Below are positions 27,777 through 36,462 of a DNA stretch of 64,000 bases, one piece after another (the stretch's first letter is position 1; every line of letters begins with the position of its first letter). Location of the stretch: NCBI RefSeq assembly GCF_013344685.1, contig NZ_CP050137.1, positions 1,802,001 through 1,866,000 on the forward strand. Direction: 5' to 3'. This stretch comes from Sphingomonas sp. CL5.1 (GTDB lineage Bacteria; Pseudomonadota; Alphaproteobacteria; Sphingomonadales; Sphingomonadaceae). Both the position numbers and the translations under genes were made by a program. A model generated the notes under the pieces. It had not been told where the DNA came from. It searched no databases and saw only the letters and a program-made list of their open reading frames with translations.

Positions 27777-27886
27777 CAGGAATGGGACAGGGCAGCGGCT
27801 GCGGCCCGCAACTTGCTGTTGGGAGCGGGCGGACTCTCGAGAAGGTCCAGCACTCGGTCGTCCGTCAGCCAGTACAGGTCGCTCAC
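27776..27886 (-). pseudogene. Chimera of an IS5-type transposase start and the C-terminus of a DUF1778 (TacA) antitoxin
   Basis: A 36-codon frame from GTG 27886. It begins MSDLYWLTD, the classic start of IS5-family transposases. It then switches to RVLDLLESPPAPNSKLRAA, the C-terminal toxin-binding tail of DUF1778 antitoxins. The stop overlaps the GNAT toxin start (TGATG). The DNA-binding ribbon-helix-helix part of the antitoxin has been lost to an insertion sequence that later left only its own 5' codons. Neither function can survive. Confidence 0.65.
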
Positions 27887-28123
27887 ATGCCGTCTGTGAG
27901 ATCCAAGGATAGCTGCCGTATGAAAATGAAGCGTCGCGCCCGATGCCGCTCAATTCTGGCAAGGGGCTGCGGCGACGCACGATGCGCTCAGTCAACATAG
28001 GAGATGACAATCGGATTCCGATTGCAGCCCTGACGGTCATTGATTTTTGCGGAGCTATCCCTGCTGACCGGCGTCCAACAATGACGCCGATTCGCAGGGC
28101 GGCGAAGGGGAGAGCCCCAAATA

Positions 28124-29386
28124 TCAAAAGATATAGCTATTGGGCTCCAGCCCGATCAGCGCGCGGCCGAGAAGTTCATTTGCGCCGTCAAAATCATAGA
28201 CAATATGGCTGGCCATCACGTTGACGTCACGAAGCGCACGTTGAATCGGATTGTTGAGCATGTGCGCGCTGGAACCCGCCCCTTCGGCAATGAGGCGAAT
28301 GGCGCTTTGGCAAAGGTTCATCGCCAGCGCTACCTGCGCTCTAAGCGCGATACGGTCTTCATCGCAGACCGGATTTGAGCGCGCCGCCAGTGCAACGTTG
28401 CGGCGCGCTGTGTCGCGTAGAATCATTTCGGCGGTGGCAACCTTTGCGCTTGCCTCGCCGAGGCGCATATGCGCCGCCGGCTTCTCATCCTGCTTGATCG
28501 TGGTGCCGACCAGCGTTCTGACGCCGATGCGTTCCTTGAAATGTCCGATCGCTGATCGCGCGACGCCCACCGCGCCGATCGCCGCTGTCACGGCCTGGAA
28601 TGGCGCCATGGGCATCCGGTAAACCGGATTGTGCGCATGCAGCGTCGATCCCGGCCCGGTGGCACTACGCATTTCCGCCATTTCTATCACGCGATGCGCC
28701 GGGACGAAAACCTGCTCGCAACGAATGTCGTTGCTACCGGTGCCGATCATGCCGTCGACGTACCAGGTGTCGATCACATCCACCTCGCTTGCCGGCAGGG
28801 CCAGCAAAAGCGGCTTGGGCGGACTCACCTCCAAATCGACTCCGACGACCATCACCCAGTCAGCGTTCATGATGCCGGTGCCCCACTTCCATTGCCCCGA
28901 CAGGAGATATCCATCGGCCACGGGCTGGGCGACACCGGGTGGGTTGGTCGCTCCTGGCGCAATCATATAGGGAAAATCGCCGCCGAAGGTTTCCTTCTGA
29001 AATTGTTCGGAAAATTGCGCGAACATCCAATTATGCTCCACGCAGAACGCGGTTACCCAGCCGGTCGAGCCACACGCTTCGGCGATCGGCAGCATCGCAT
29101 CGATGAATGTATCGACGCCGAATTCCAGCCCGCCATATCGCTTGGGCACGAAATGATAGAAGCAGCCTGTTTTCCGAATGGCATCCCAAACCGCATCGAC
29201 AGGTTTGCGCGACTGCTCGCACTCAAGCGCGTGACCGGCGATAAGCGGCTTCAGCGCGGTGGTGCGACGAACCAACTCTTCGGGGGTCAGCGCCTCAAGT
29301 TCTTCGCGCGTGAGCCAATCGTCCCCCTTGGGGATGCGACGATCGGCAAGGGTTTCTACTTCCCGCGCAATAGCAACGAGACCCAT
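28124..29386 (-). CDS. Acyl-CoA dehydrogenase-fold flavin-dependent monooxygenase
   Basis: A 420-residue protein of the acyl-CoA dehydrogenase fold, of the type used by two-component flavin hydroxylases such as HsaA and by DszC-like enzymes. It has an N-terminal helical domain (VPKRYGGLEFGVDTFIDAML), a middle beta domain (YLLSGQWKWGTGIMNADW) and a C-terminal four-helix bundle. The typical catalytic Glu of acyl-CoA dehydrogenases cannot be identified. It would use reduced flavin and oxygen on an aromatic or cyclic substrate. ATG 29386 has GGGAG nine bases ahead; an in-frame ATG at 29446 is possible. The cluster contains a MarR regulator and a TonB receptor. No flavin reductase gene is visible. 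Confidence 0.78.
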   Translation of the reverse strand: MGLVAIAREVETLADRRIPKGDDWLTREELEALTPEELVRRTTALKPLIAGHALECEQSRKPVDAVWDAIRKTGCFYHFVPKRYGGLEFGVDTFIDAMLPIAEACGSTGWVTAFCVEHNWMFAQFSEQFQKETFGGDFPYMIAPGATNPPGVAQPVADGYLLSGQWKWGTGIMNADWVMVVGVDLEVSPPKPLLLALPASEVDVIDTWYVDGMIGTGSNDIRCEQVFVPAHRVIEMAEMRSATGPGSTLHAHNPVYRMPMAPFQAVTAAIGAVGVARSAIGHFKERIGVRTLVGTTIKQDEKPAAHMRLGEASAKVATAEMILRDTARRNVALAARSNPVCDEDRIALRAQVALAMNLCQSAIRLIAEGAGSSAHMLNNPIQRALRDVNVMASHIVYDFDGANELLGRALIGLEPNSYIF

Positions 29387-29469
29387 AGCTCTCGACTCCC
29401 AATTCTTGATCACAGCGATCATCCGCGATGATGATTCGGGAGTCAATTTAATAAATAATCTTTCCTATT

Positions 29470-29955
29470 TTACTGGGGCGCCGATACGACGTCTTCGCCC
29501 TCTCCGTCCTCAAGTTGCAAGGTGGCAGGAGCCTTGGGCGGATTCCCCCAATCCTTGTTCAGAGCATCCCGCAAGGCGTTGTAATGCGCCATCCCGATGC
29601 GTTGGGCCAGTTCGAGTTCCAGATAGTCGAGTGTCCTGGCTGCCGCCCGGAAGCTTCGATCCGCCGGGCCGACGAGCCGCACAATTCGCGCCCGGGCATC
29701 CGCTGGGTCAGGCACAATCTCCACCACGCCTCGAGCTTGCAGCTCATTGAGCATTTGCCCCACTGCTTGTGGCGTAACCCCGAGGTTTTTCGCGATTCTG
29801 GATGCGCGATTCACCCCGGAAGAAATGTTCGCGATCAGCAGCGATTGCGCCCGGGTGACATTGGGTACGCCAGCCTCTTTTAATGCCGCCTGCAACCCCT
29901 CATCGAACCAATAGACAGCCGTCAAAAGCCTCATCATCAGACGCGGGTTGCTCAT
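29470..29955 (-). CDS. MarR-family transcriptional regulator
   Basis: 161 residues with a winged helix-turn-helix around residues 35-100: VTRAQSLLIANISSGVNRASRIAKNLGVTPQAVGQMLNELQARGVVEIVPDP followed by the wing DARARIV. Such dimeric repressors respond to small phenolic or lipophilic ligands. The gene lies just upstream of the monooxygenase gene on the same strand and divergent from a TonB receptor gene, so it probably controls both. The C-terminal 25 residues are acidic and variable. Confidence 0.85.
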   Translation of the reverse strand: MSNPRLMMRLLTAVYWFDEGLQAALKEAGVPNVTRAQSLLIANISSGVNRASRIAKNLGVTPQAVGQMLNELQARGVVEIVPDPADARARIVRLVGPADRSFRAAARTLDYLELELAQRIGMAHYNALRDALNKDWGNPPKAPATLQLEDGEGEDVVSAPQ

Positions 29956-30122
29956 CTGGACGCCTCACAAGCGATGGGTTCGGATTTCACGATGCCTCGC
30001 TGTGTTTCAGTACGAACCGAGACACAAGCCTTTGCGTCGACTGTCACACGCCATATCGCCCGTTCCGCCCATCTGCTTATTCATATTTTGGAAAAATAAT
30101 TGACATATTTCCCGAATGTGCA

Positions 30123-30152
30123 AGGTTAGCTATCTAAGAATATAATTAACCT
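30123..30152. promoter_or_regulatory. Inverted repeat in the marR/TonB receptor intergenic region
   Basis: AGGTTA at 30123-30128 is repeated in inverted form as TAACCT at 30147-30152, in an AT-rich stretch that also has TTGACA at 30100-30105. It is placed where the adjacent MarR-type regulator could control the receptor promoter. Support is positional only. Confidence 0.3.
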
Positions 30153-30222
30153 CGATACCACCCGATTCGGTGCCTCGATCCAGAAAAATTCATCAGAAAA
30201 TTGATAAAGCGGAGAGTGTGCA

Positions 30223-32439
30223 ATGACTGACAGGACGTACTGGGCGTTGAAGATCGGCGCTGCGGCGATTGCACTGACAGCCGCCTCCACACCCGCGAAC
30301 GCGCAGCAGATCGCGAATGCCCAGAGCGCCGCGCCTCCGGAAAACGCCGCTGCGCCGGAGATTATCGTCACCGCCACCAAGCGTGCGCAAAGCGTGCAAA
30401 AAGTGCCGATCTCGATGACTGTCATCGGCAGCGAGAAGTTGGCTGAATTCCAGGCGACCGATATGAAATCGATCGTCAATTCGGTGCCAAACGTGGCGAT
30501 CCAGCGTGCCAATGGTAACGACGCCATCTATATTCGCGGCTTCGGCTCAGCCTCCAGCAACTTCGCCTTCGATCCATCTGTCAGTCTTTATATGGACGGG
30601 ATTTACGCCGGCAAGCAGCGCCAGGCGCCCGCGCCTTTCTTCGATGTGGAGCGCGTTGAGGTGTTGCGCGGGCCGCAGGGCGCGTTGTTCGGCAAGAACA
30701 CTGCCGCGGGGGCGATCAGCGTCGTGTCGGCCAATCCCACCAAAGAGATGTCTGCTGGGCTGACCGGCACCTATAATTTCGACCAGAAGGGATATCTGCT
30801 CGACGGCTACGTATCCGGGCCGGTCACCGACACGCTGAGTGTCCGTTTCGCCCTTCGTCTGCAGGATCAGGACGGTTATGTTCACAATCTTGGCACCGGG
30901 GCGTGGGATCGCCGTGACGAGATGCAGATGTTCCGCGCAACCGCGCGCTGGGAACCATCCAATTCCTTCGATACCACGCTGAAGGCCGAATATGGCAATA
31001 TCAACCGTCCTGGCGGTCTGACCGTCTCATCGCCGCTAAACGTGCAACAGGATCCGGCGTATGTTCGCTATACGCAATCCAGTCCGCTCGGGCCTGACGG
31101 GTGGACGAACCAGTCGGTATTGCTGTCGAACACCGCCAACGTACATTTCGGCGAATTCACACTCACCAGCGTCACCGGCTATTCGTGGTACAGTGGCCGC
31201 GTGACCAATCTCTTCGATCAGAATACGCCGTCAGGCACGATCGTTCCGACCACGATTGAAAATTCGTATCCAGAACGATCTAATCAATTCTCGCAGGAAG
31301 TTCGACTGCTGTCGCCGACAGGTCGAACTATAGAATATGTCGTTGGAGCTTATTTTGATACCGGGAAATATTCGCTCAATGGCACAACCTATTATAATCT
31401 TCCTGGGTATCAAAAGATCATCCACACTCAATTTGCGCAAAACAGCGATACGAAATCGGTTTTTGGGCAAGTTACTATCCACCCCGCCTCGATCGTTCGG
31501 ATCATCGGAAGCTTGCGCTATACCAATACGCATAAAGACGCCTCCTTCCTGGGCGATATTTTTCGCTCGCCAACTGGGGCTACATCAAGCGCGGTGGGCA
31601 AAATCGACGAGAATCACATCGATCCGTCCGCCACGATCCAGGTTGATCTCGCGCCCGATGTGATGGCCTATGCAACCTACGGTCGCGGATCGAAGTCTGG
31701 CGGTTTCGCGAGCAACACCAACGGCGCCACCAGCGCCACCTTCGCGTTCCTTCCGGAGCAATCCGAAAACTATGAGGCTGGGCTGAAATTCGCGGCGCTC
31801 AATCACGCGGTCGTCGGTAGCATTTCGGCCTATCACACGCGGTTCAAGAACCTGCAGGTGTCGGTCTATTCGCCATCGATCTCAGCCTTCCTGATCAGCA
31901 ATGCCGCCAGCGCGACCGCAAAGGGGGTCGAGGGATCGTTGACGGTGCGTCCGATCCGCAATTTCGATATCTCGGCCAATGGCGCCTATCTCGATATCAA
32001 ATATGGTGATTATCCCGGTGCGGCCTGCCTTGCGACCCAGCCGTCGACGTGCGTTCCGGCAACTAACAATCTCGCCGGCTACAGCCCGACTTACTCCTCG
32101 AAATGGACCGGGTCGGTGCAGGCGCACGCTCGGTTCGATCTCGCCGACTATAAGGTCGATGTGACGGGTGGGGGCGCCGGCCGAACGGGTTTTTATGACG
32201 CGGACACGCAGGATCCGAAATACGGATACCAGAAGGGGTACATCAAGTACGATCTGCGCGTGCAATTCGCTCCCACCAGCGAGAACTGGCATATCGCGCT
32301 GATCGGCAGGAATTTGTCCGACGTTCACACCGTGTCAAGCGTCTTTGTATTGCCGGCGAGCCTTACCCCCGTTGCCCGCGCCTTGAAATTCCCGGACGCA
32401 CCACGTTCAATTGCTTTGGAAGTTGGCGTAAAATTGTAG
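30223..32439 (+). CDS. TonB-dependent outer-membrane receptor
   Basis: 738 residues. A signal peptide ending in PANA-QQ precedes a TonB box (PEIIVTATKRAQSVQ). The plug domain spans about residues 60-170, with VPNVAIQRANGNDAIYIRGFG and VEVLRGPQGALFGKNTAAGAI. The rest is a 22-strand barrel ending in APRSIALEVGVKL with a terminal hydrophobic pattern. It takes up a ligand across the outer membrane with energy from TonB-ExbBD. GGAGAG precedes the ATG. The neighbouring monooxygenase and lactamase-fold hydrolase suggest a catabolic substrate rather than iron, but specificity cannot be read from sequence. Confidence 0.9.
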   Translation: MTDRTYWALKIGAAAIALTAASTPANAQQIANAQSAAPPENAAAPEIIVTATKRAQSVQKVPISMTVIGSEKLAEFQATDMKSIVNSVPNVAIQRANGNDAIYIRGFGSASSNFAFDPSVSLYMDGIYAGKQRQAPAPFFDVERVEVLRGPQGALFGKNTAAGAISVVSANPTKEMSAGLTGTYNFDQKGYLLDGYVSGPVTDTLSVRFALRLQDQDGYVHNLGTGAWDRRDEMQMFRATARWEPSNSFDTTLKAEYGNINRPGGLTVSSPLNVQQDPAYVRYTQSSPLGPDGWTNQSVLLSNTANVHFGEFTLTSVTGYSWYSGRVTNLFDQNTPSGTIVPTTIENSYPERSNQFSQEVRLLSPTGRTIEYVVGAYFDTGKYSLNGTTYYNLPGYQKIIHTQFAQNSDTKSVFGQVTIHPASIVRIIGSLRYTNTHKDASFLGDIFRSPTGATSSAVGKIDENHIDPSATIQVDLAPDVMAYATYGRGSKSGGFASNTNGATSATFAFLPEQSENYEAGLKFAALNHAVVGSISAYHTRFKNLQVSVYSPSISAFLISNAASATAKGVEGSLTVRPIRNFDISANGAYLDIKYGDYPGAACLATQPSTCVPATNNLAGYSPTYSSKWTGSVQAHARFDLADYKVDVTGGGAGRTGFYDADTQDPKYGYQKGYIKYDLRVQFAPTSENWHIALIGRNLSDVHTVSSVFVLPASLTPVARALKFPDAPRSIALEVGVKL

Positions 32440-32498
32440 GTTCTGAAAAATGGGCTGCGCGGCGTTTGCTCAAGCGCGATCATAAAATGGAGAGTATC

Positions 32499-33512
32499 AT
32501 GCTGCCTAAGGCAACGATGACCCGCCGGGGAATACTCGGGACTGCAATGGCCGGCATGGCGGCGTCGGCGTTGCCGCTGCGGGCGGCCACTCTGACGACT
32601 GATCGCTGGATTCTGCTCGGTACTGGTGGTGGACCTATCCCCCGCAAAACGCGGGCGCAGCCAGCCAACCTGCTGCAAATCGGTGATCGCTACTACCTGA
32701 TCGATCTCGGCGCCGGGGTCACCCATCAACTGACCCTGGCAGGGATCAATCTGAGCAAGATCGACGTTGCGTTCATCTCGCACCTCCATCTCGATCACTC
32801 GGCCGGCCTCGCCTCCTTTATTGCACTCGATTGGGTCGAGGCGGCGATGCGAAGGCTGCGGAGTTCGCCGGTCCCCATCTATGGCCCGCCGGGCACCCAA
32901 CAGGTGGTCGAGGGCACGCTGAAGTCGATATCGATCCAGGCGAACATTTTCATGGCGGAAAGCCCTGGGGCGACGCCGCCGGATCAATGGTTCTCGGGAC
33001 GGGATATCAAGCAATCGGGGCCGCTTGAAATCTATCGCGATGACGTGTTGCGCGTAACCGCGGTTGAAAACACTCATTATTCAACCATGAAGTTGCCCGA
33101 GCGCTCCTACGGTCGGGACATGTCCTTCGCCTATCGCTTCGAAACGCCCCGGCGGAGTATCGTCTATACCGGCGATACCGGCCCGAGCCCGGCGGTGGAG
33201 AAGCTGGCCATGGGCGCGGACGTTCTTGTCAGCGAAGTGATCGATTTGCAGGGCGTGATCGGGGATATCCGCCGTGCGACGACAGGCAGGAATATCGATG
33301 AAACGCCCATGATCCGCCATATGGAAATGGAGCATCTCACTCCGGAAAACGTGGGCGCGATGGCGGCGCGTACGAAGGTCAAGAAACTCGTCCTGACTCA
33401 TATCGGGCTGCCGCCGAATGAAGAGACGGCCGATGAAAAATCTATGCTCTCCGAGATCAGGAAAAATTACGCCGGGCCGGTAATATTCGGTCGCGATCTG
33501 ATGAGCATATAG
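32499..33512 (+). CDS. Exported metallo-beta-lactamase-fold hydrolase
   Basis: 337 residues with an N-terminal export signal that includes TRRGILGTAMAG, resembling a twin-arginine signal, and a cleavage site near LPLRAA. The fold's metal motif HLHLDHSAG is intact, with further ligands in VENTHYS, YTGDTGPS and a final LTHIGLP. The arrangement resembles arylsulfatase/ribonuclease Z-like hydrolases of the family. GGAGAG ahead of ATG 32499 decides this start; the frame is open 11 codons upstream. It follows the TonB receptor after 59 bases, so it probably acts in the periplasm on the imported compound. Confidence 0.8.
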   Translation: MLPKATMTRRGILGTAMAGMAASALPLRAATLTTDRWILLGTGGGPIPRKTRAQPANLLQIGDRYYLIDLGAGVTHQLTLAGINLSKIDVAFISHLHLDHSAGLASFIALDWVEAAMRRLRSSPVPIYGPPGTQQVVEGTLKSISIQANIFMAESPGATPPDQWFSGRDIKQSGPLEIYRDDVLRVTAVENTHYSTMKLPERSYGRDMSFAYRFETPRRSIVYTGDTGPSPAVEKLAMGADVLVSEVIDLQGVIGDIRRATTGRNIDETPMIRHMEMEHLTPENVGAMAARTKVKKLVLTHIGLPPNEETADEKSMLSEIRKNYAGPVIFGRDLMSI

Positions 33513-34083
33513 ACTGCCCGGAATGAATGGAGTCCGCCGGTCGAGGGCCGGTGCCGGCTTCCAACTGCGCAAGGTGAAAACTTCCACGAATGACCGGTTC
33601 CGGTCTGAGCAGACGTTCAGATCATGCCCGCGGAACGACTCGAACTGGTCGCTTGCTGATCAGCGGCTTCGACCGGTGCGACCTTGTGGGCGATCGGCAC
33701 ACTCAGCTCCGACCAAGGCAAGTGCTTCCGCATTCCTTGGCCGGCTGCGATGAGCGGCAAGGCGCAGCCACATGGGCTATCGGCGACTCTTGCCTGGTTC
33801 ACTTTGCCGAAGCCGGGCGCTGTCGCCTATCGCGTGGTACGGATGAAGATCGTCGAGCCGGGCCAACTCAGCGCGGCCGGCGTGAAAGCTTGCCACACGC
33901 AGCCGGATCCTAAACAGGCCCACAAGGGGACTGTGGTGCATCGCCGCTGGGGTGGGGAAAAGGCTGCGGCGATCGCCGGAGACGGCTTCTTCGAGCTGGA
34001 CGTCCAACGCGAGGTCGATGATCTAGTTGTTTGATCCCACGGTTTGATGGTGCGATCCATTCGTTGGAATGGAAGGAAGCCGT
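33513..34083. other. Gene-free stretch with degenerate sequence
   Basis: Several frames are open in both directions but none has a credible start, conserved motif or composition. A frame near 33760-34030 ends GFFELDVQREVDDLVV and may be a decayed protein end. The following bases lead into an IS481-type remnant, so this is probably insertion-sequence debris. Confidence 0.4.
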
Positions 34084-34395
34084 ATGGGCCAGGTACGTCA
34101 CGGGAGCGCCACGACCACGCACGCCGGCGGCAATACAGCGATCGCAAGCTTCGCTCGCGACGCTGAGCCGGGAACTGGGCATCAACCCGAAGACGGTGGC
34201 GAAGTGGCGTAAGCGGACGACGGTCGCGGATCTGAAGACCGGGCCGAAGGCCCCTCACTCCACCACTCTGTCTGAAGCCGAGGAGGCTATGGCTGTTGCA
34301 TTCCGGCGGCACACCCTGCTGCCGCTGGATGACTGCCTTTATGCGTTGCAGCCATCGATCCCGCATCTGACCCGGTCAGCATTGCACCGCTGTCA
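34084..34395 (+). pseudogene. IS481-family transposase N-terminal fragment
   Basis: The ATG at 34084 opens MGQVRHGSATTTHA, a typical IS481-family start. A deletion near 34125 shifts the frame to IQRSQASLATLSRELGINPKTVAKW and TLLPLDDCLYALQPSIPHLTRSALHRC. The helix-turn-helix region is complete but the DDE catalytic domain is absent from about 34395 onward. The fragment is immobile debris next to the catabolic cluster's left edge. Confidence 0.75.
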
Positions 34396-34465
34396 GCCGT
34401 CGCCAAGGTGTATCACCTCTTACACTAGCTACGGCATCAGGATTTAGCCTTTCGTAGGCCGATGG

Positions 34466-35599
34466 TTACTGTTGGCGTTGTATTTCGGCCATCTTCACCT
34501 GCACCAGCATCGACAGTTCGTCGTAGACGGCCCATTCCTCGATGATCTTGCCGTCCTTGATGTGGAAATGACTGATCCCCATCACCGACAAGGGGTGGCC
34601 TGTCGGCGCGCCGAGCGGGCCGTAGCCAAGGTGGTGCCCCTCCATCAGCCAGCGTACGGCATATTTGGTTCCGCCCTGCTCGTTTTCGACCGAGCAGATA
34701 TGCTGCGGAACGAAGGAGCAATCGGGCATCAGCGCGACGAGCCGCATCGTCTGTTGCAGCACCGCCGCCGGGCCGTAGAATTCGCGCATCAGCGGACCGT
34801 GCCACTGGCAATTGGGGGCGTAGATCTTCTCGATCCGGCCGAACATGCGCTTGTTGTAGATGTGGTGGAGATCGCGCAGCAACTGGGCCTCGCCCTCGTC
34901 ATGCGCGATCGAGGTGTCTGCGTCGCTTTCGGGCGGATACTGCCCGATCATGCGGCGGTTTTCGAGCACGTCCATCAATTGCTCGCCGGCATCGACCTTC
35001 TTGCGCGCCAGCGTTTCGGCATAGCCGTGCGGATCGATGCCGAGCTGGATCAGCGGCCCCATATTGTCGCGGACGATCCACTCCTTGTAGATCTTGTTCT
35101 CCAGGATCATGCAGTCGGCGACGGTGCGCGTGAGCCAGGTGCGCCCGGTCGGCTTGCCGAACATCCCGAACTGGGTATGCTTGCCGATGCCATGCGTCAT
35201 GTGGCTGGTGTAGAAACCGTCGACATCGTTGCCGCGCCACAGCACCTGCTGCGCCATGCCACGCCGCTCAGGCGCCTCGACCAGCCGCTGGATCGTATCG
35301 CGGATATGGGTCTCGCGGTCGTACATCGTGCCGAGCGTGGTATAGGCGACGCAATTCCACGTGTAATGCGTGTAGATCAGCCCCACGTCGCGCTCGTCCC
35401 AGATCTTGTGGGTGCAGCGGACGATATAGTCGACGATATCGGTATAGCAGTCGTCGAAGCCGCGCAGGCTCTGCACGCGCGGGCGATTTTCGGGCACGAG
35501 CTGGGTGAAATCTCGCCGCTCGACCTGCAAGACCGCGCGGGGATCGTCCTCAGGCGCCTTGCCTGCTGTGCTGGCGCTCACGCCCTTCGACTCGCTCAT
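34466..35599 (-). CDS. NTF2/SnoaL-like protein, in frame with the upstream hydrolase gene
   Basis: Starting at ATG 35599 (AAGGAGACAGG just ahead) this is a 377-residue protein with two NTF2/SnoaL-like cone domains. The first is around residues 35-150 (FDDCYTDIVDYIVRCTHKIWDERDV). The second is around residues 250-370 (VRWLMEGHHLGYGPLG, then ISHFHIKDGKIIEEWAVYDELSM). Such folds include ester cyclases, isomerases and dehydratases acting on small organic ligands. No stop separates it from the alpha/beta hydrolase frame upstream, so a read-through fusion is possible, but the strong internal ribosome binding site argues for independent translation. It is under operator 1 of the LacI regulon. Confidence 0.75.
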   Translation of the reverse strand: MSESKGVSASTAGKAPEDDPRAVLQVERRDFTQLVPENRPRVQSLRGFDDCYTDIVDYIVRCTHKIWDERDVGLIYTHYTWNCVAYTTLGTMYDRETHIRDTIQRLVEAPERRGMAQQVLWRGNDVDGFYTSHMTHGIGKHTQFGMFGKPTGRTWLTRTVADCMILENKIYKEWIVRDNMGPLIQLGIDPHGYAETLARKKVDAGEQLMDVLENRRMIGQYPPESDADTSIAHDEGEAQLLRDLHHIYNKRMFGRIEKIYAPNCQWHGPLMREFYGPAAVLQQTMRLVALMPDCSFVPQHICSVENEQGGTKYAVRWLMEGHHLGYGPLGAPTGHPLSVMGISHFHIKDGKIIEEWAVYDELSMLVQVKMAEIQRQQ

Positions 35600-36400
35600 C
35601 TTCCTGTCTCCTTGATCGTTGTTAGCTGGTTCCGGGAGCTTGCCGACAGCGGCATCGACACGATCGAGCCACGCGCGCACCGCATCGGCGGTGGCCTCGG
35701 GTTGTTCGAGCAACGCAAAATGCCCGGCGCGCGGGATCAGTCGCAATGTCGCATCGGGCAGCGCGTCGGCGATGATCTGCTGCGTCGCCGGTGGATTGAT
35801 CGCATCCTCCGCCCCGGCGAGCACCAGCGCGGGCATCGCCAGCGCTTCGAGCGCGGGGCGATAATCAGGACGGGTCAGCGCCAGTTCGATCTGACGCGTG
35901 AAGACCGCGCCGCCGAGATCGTCGGCCATTGCGACGATCATGTGCAGCAGCGCCTGATCCTCGCGCGAATCCGCGCCGACATAGGCCGGCCACGCGGTAT
36001 CGCGCACATAAATACCGGGTGCGGCCCCGGTCGCCGCCGCGCGACGGTCGGCGTGGGTTTCGGGCGGAACGGGGAGTGGCGTCGCGCCGAGCAGCGCCAG
36101 CCCCGCGATGCGGCCCGGCGCGCGCCGGGCGATTTCCAGCGCGACGATCCCGCCCAGTGAGAAGCCCAGCAAAGCGAACCGGCCGGCGGGCGCGGCGGCG
36201 AGGATCGCATCGGCGGCCGCGCCGATATCGGCATGATCGGTGTAGGCGATAATCCGCGCGTCCCGTCCCGCCGGCAACGCCGCGAGGAGCGGGGCAAAAA
36301 GCCGTTCGTCGCACAAGGTCCCCGGCAGCAGCAGCACCGGCACCACAGATGCTGCTCGCGGCCGTAAGATCGTTTTGCGGGATGCGCCTTGCGTTGCCAT
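35600..36400 (-). CDS. Alpha/beta hydrolase without its own stop codon
   Basis: About 267 residues of an alpha/beta hydrolase. VLLLPGTLCDERLF leads the fold, the nucleophile elbow is GFSLGG (Ser), VLAGAEDAINPP supplies the acid strand and RAGHFALLEQP the catalytic His. The start MATQGASR lies 18 bases from operator 1, divergent from the bicupin gene. After the usual family end the frame continues into the NTF2-like protein with no stop (linker KLPEPANNDQGDRK). The product may be a two-domain fusion of 644 residues, or a stop may have been lost. The substrate is presumably an ester or lactone of the cluster's pathway. Confidence 0.75.
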
Positions 36401-36418
36401 CGGCTTTGACCTATTGCA

Positions 36419-36436
36419 TTTGCATTCGAATGCAAA
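36419..36436. promoter_or_regulatory. LacI-type operator, site 1
   Basis: A perfect 18-bp palindrome, TTTGCATTCGAATGCAAA, lies between the divergent alpha/beta hydrolase (start 36400) and bicupin (start 36463) genes. The same sequence or a variant recurs at 39165, 40538 and 47161, always in front of genes of this cluster. A regulator of the LacI family, whose dimers bind such palindromes, is encoded at 39325. Confidence 0.75.
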
Positions 36437-36462
36437 GTGCTTTTTGGAAGGGAATGGCCGTG

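Noticed and set aside
34472..36160. A 562-codon plus-strand frame opposite the hydrolase/NTF2 genes
   Set aside because: The minus strand carries catalytic motifs and ribosome binding sites. The plus frame is an artefact of high GC.
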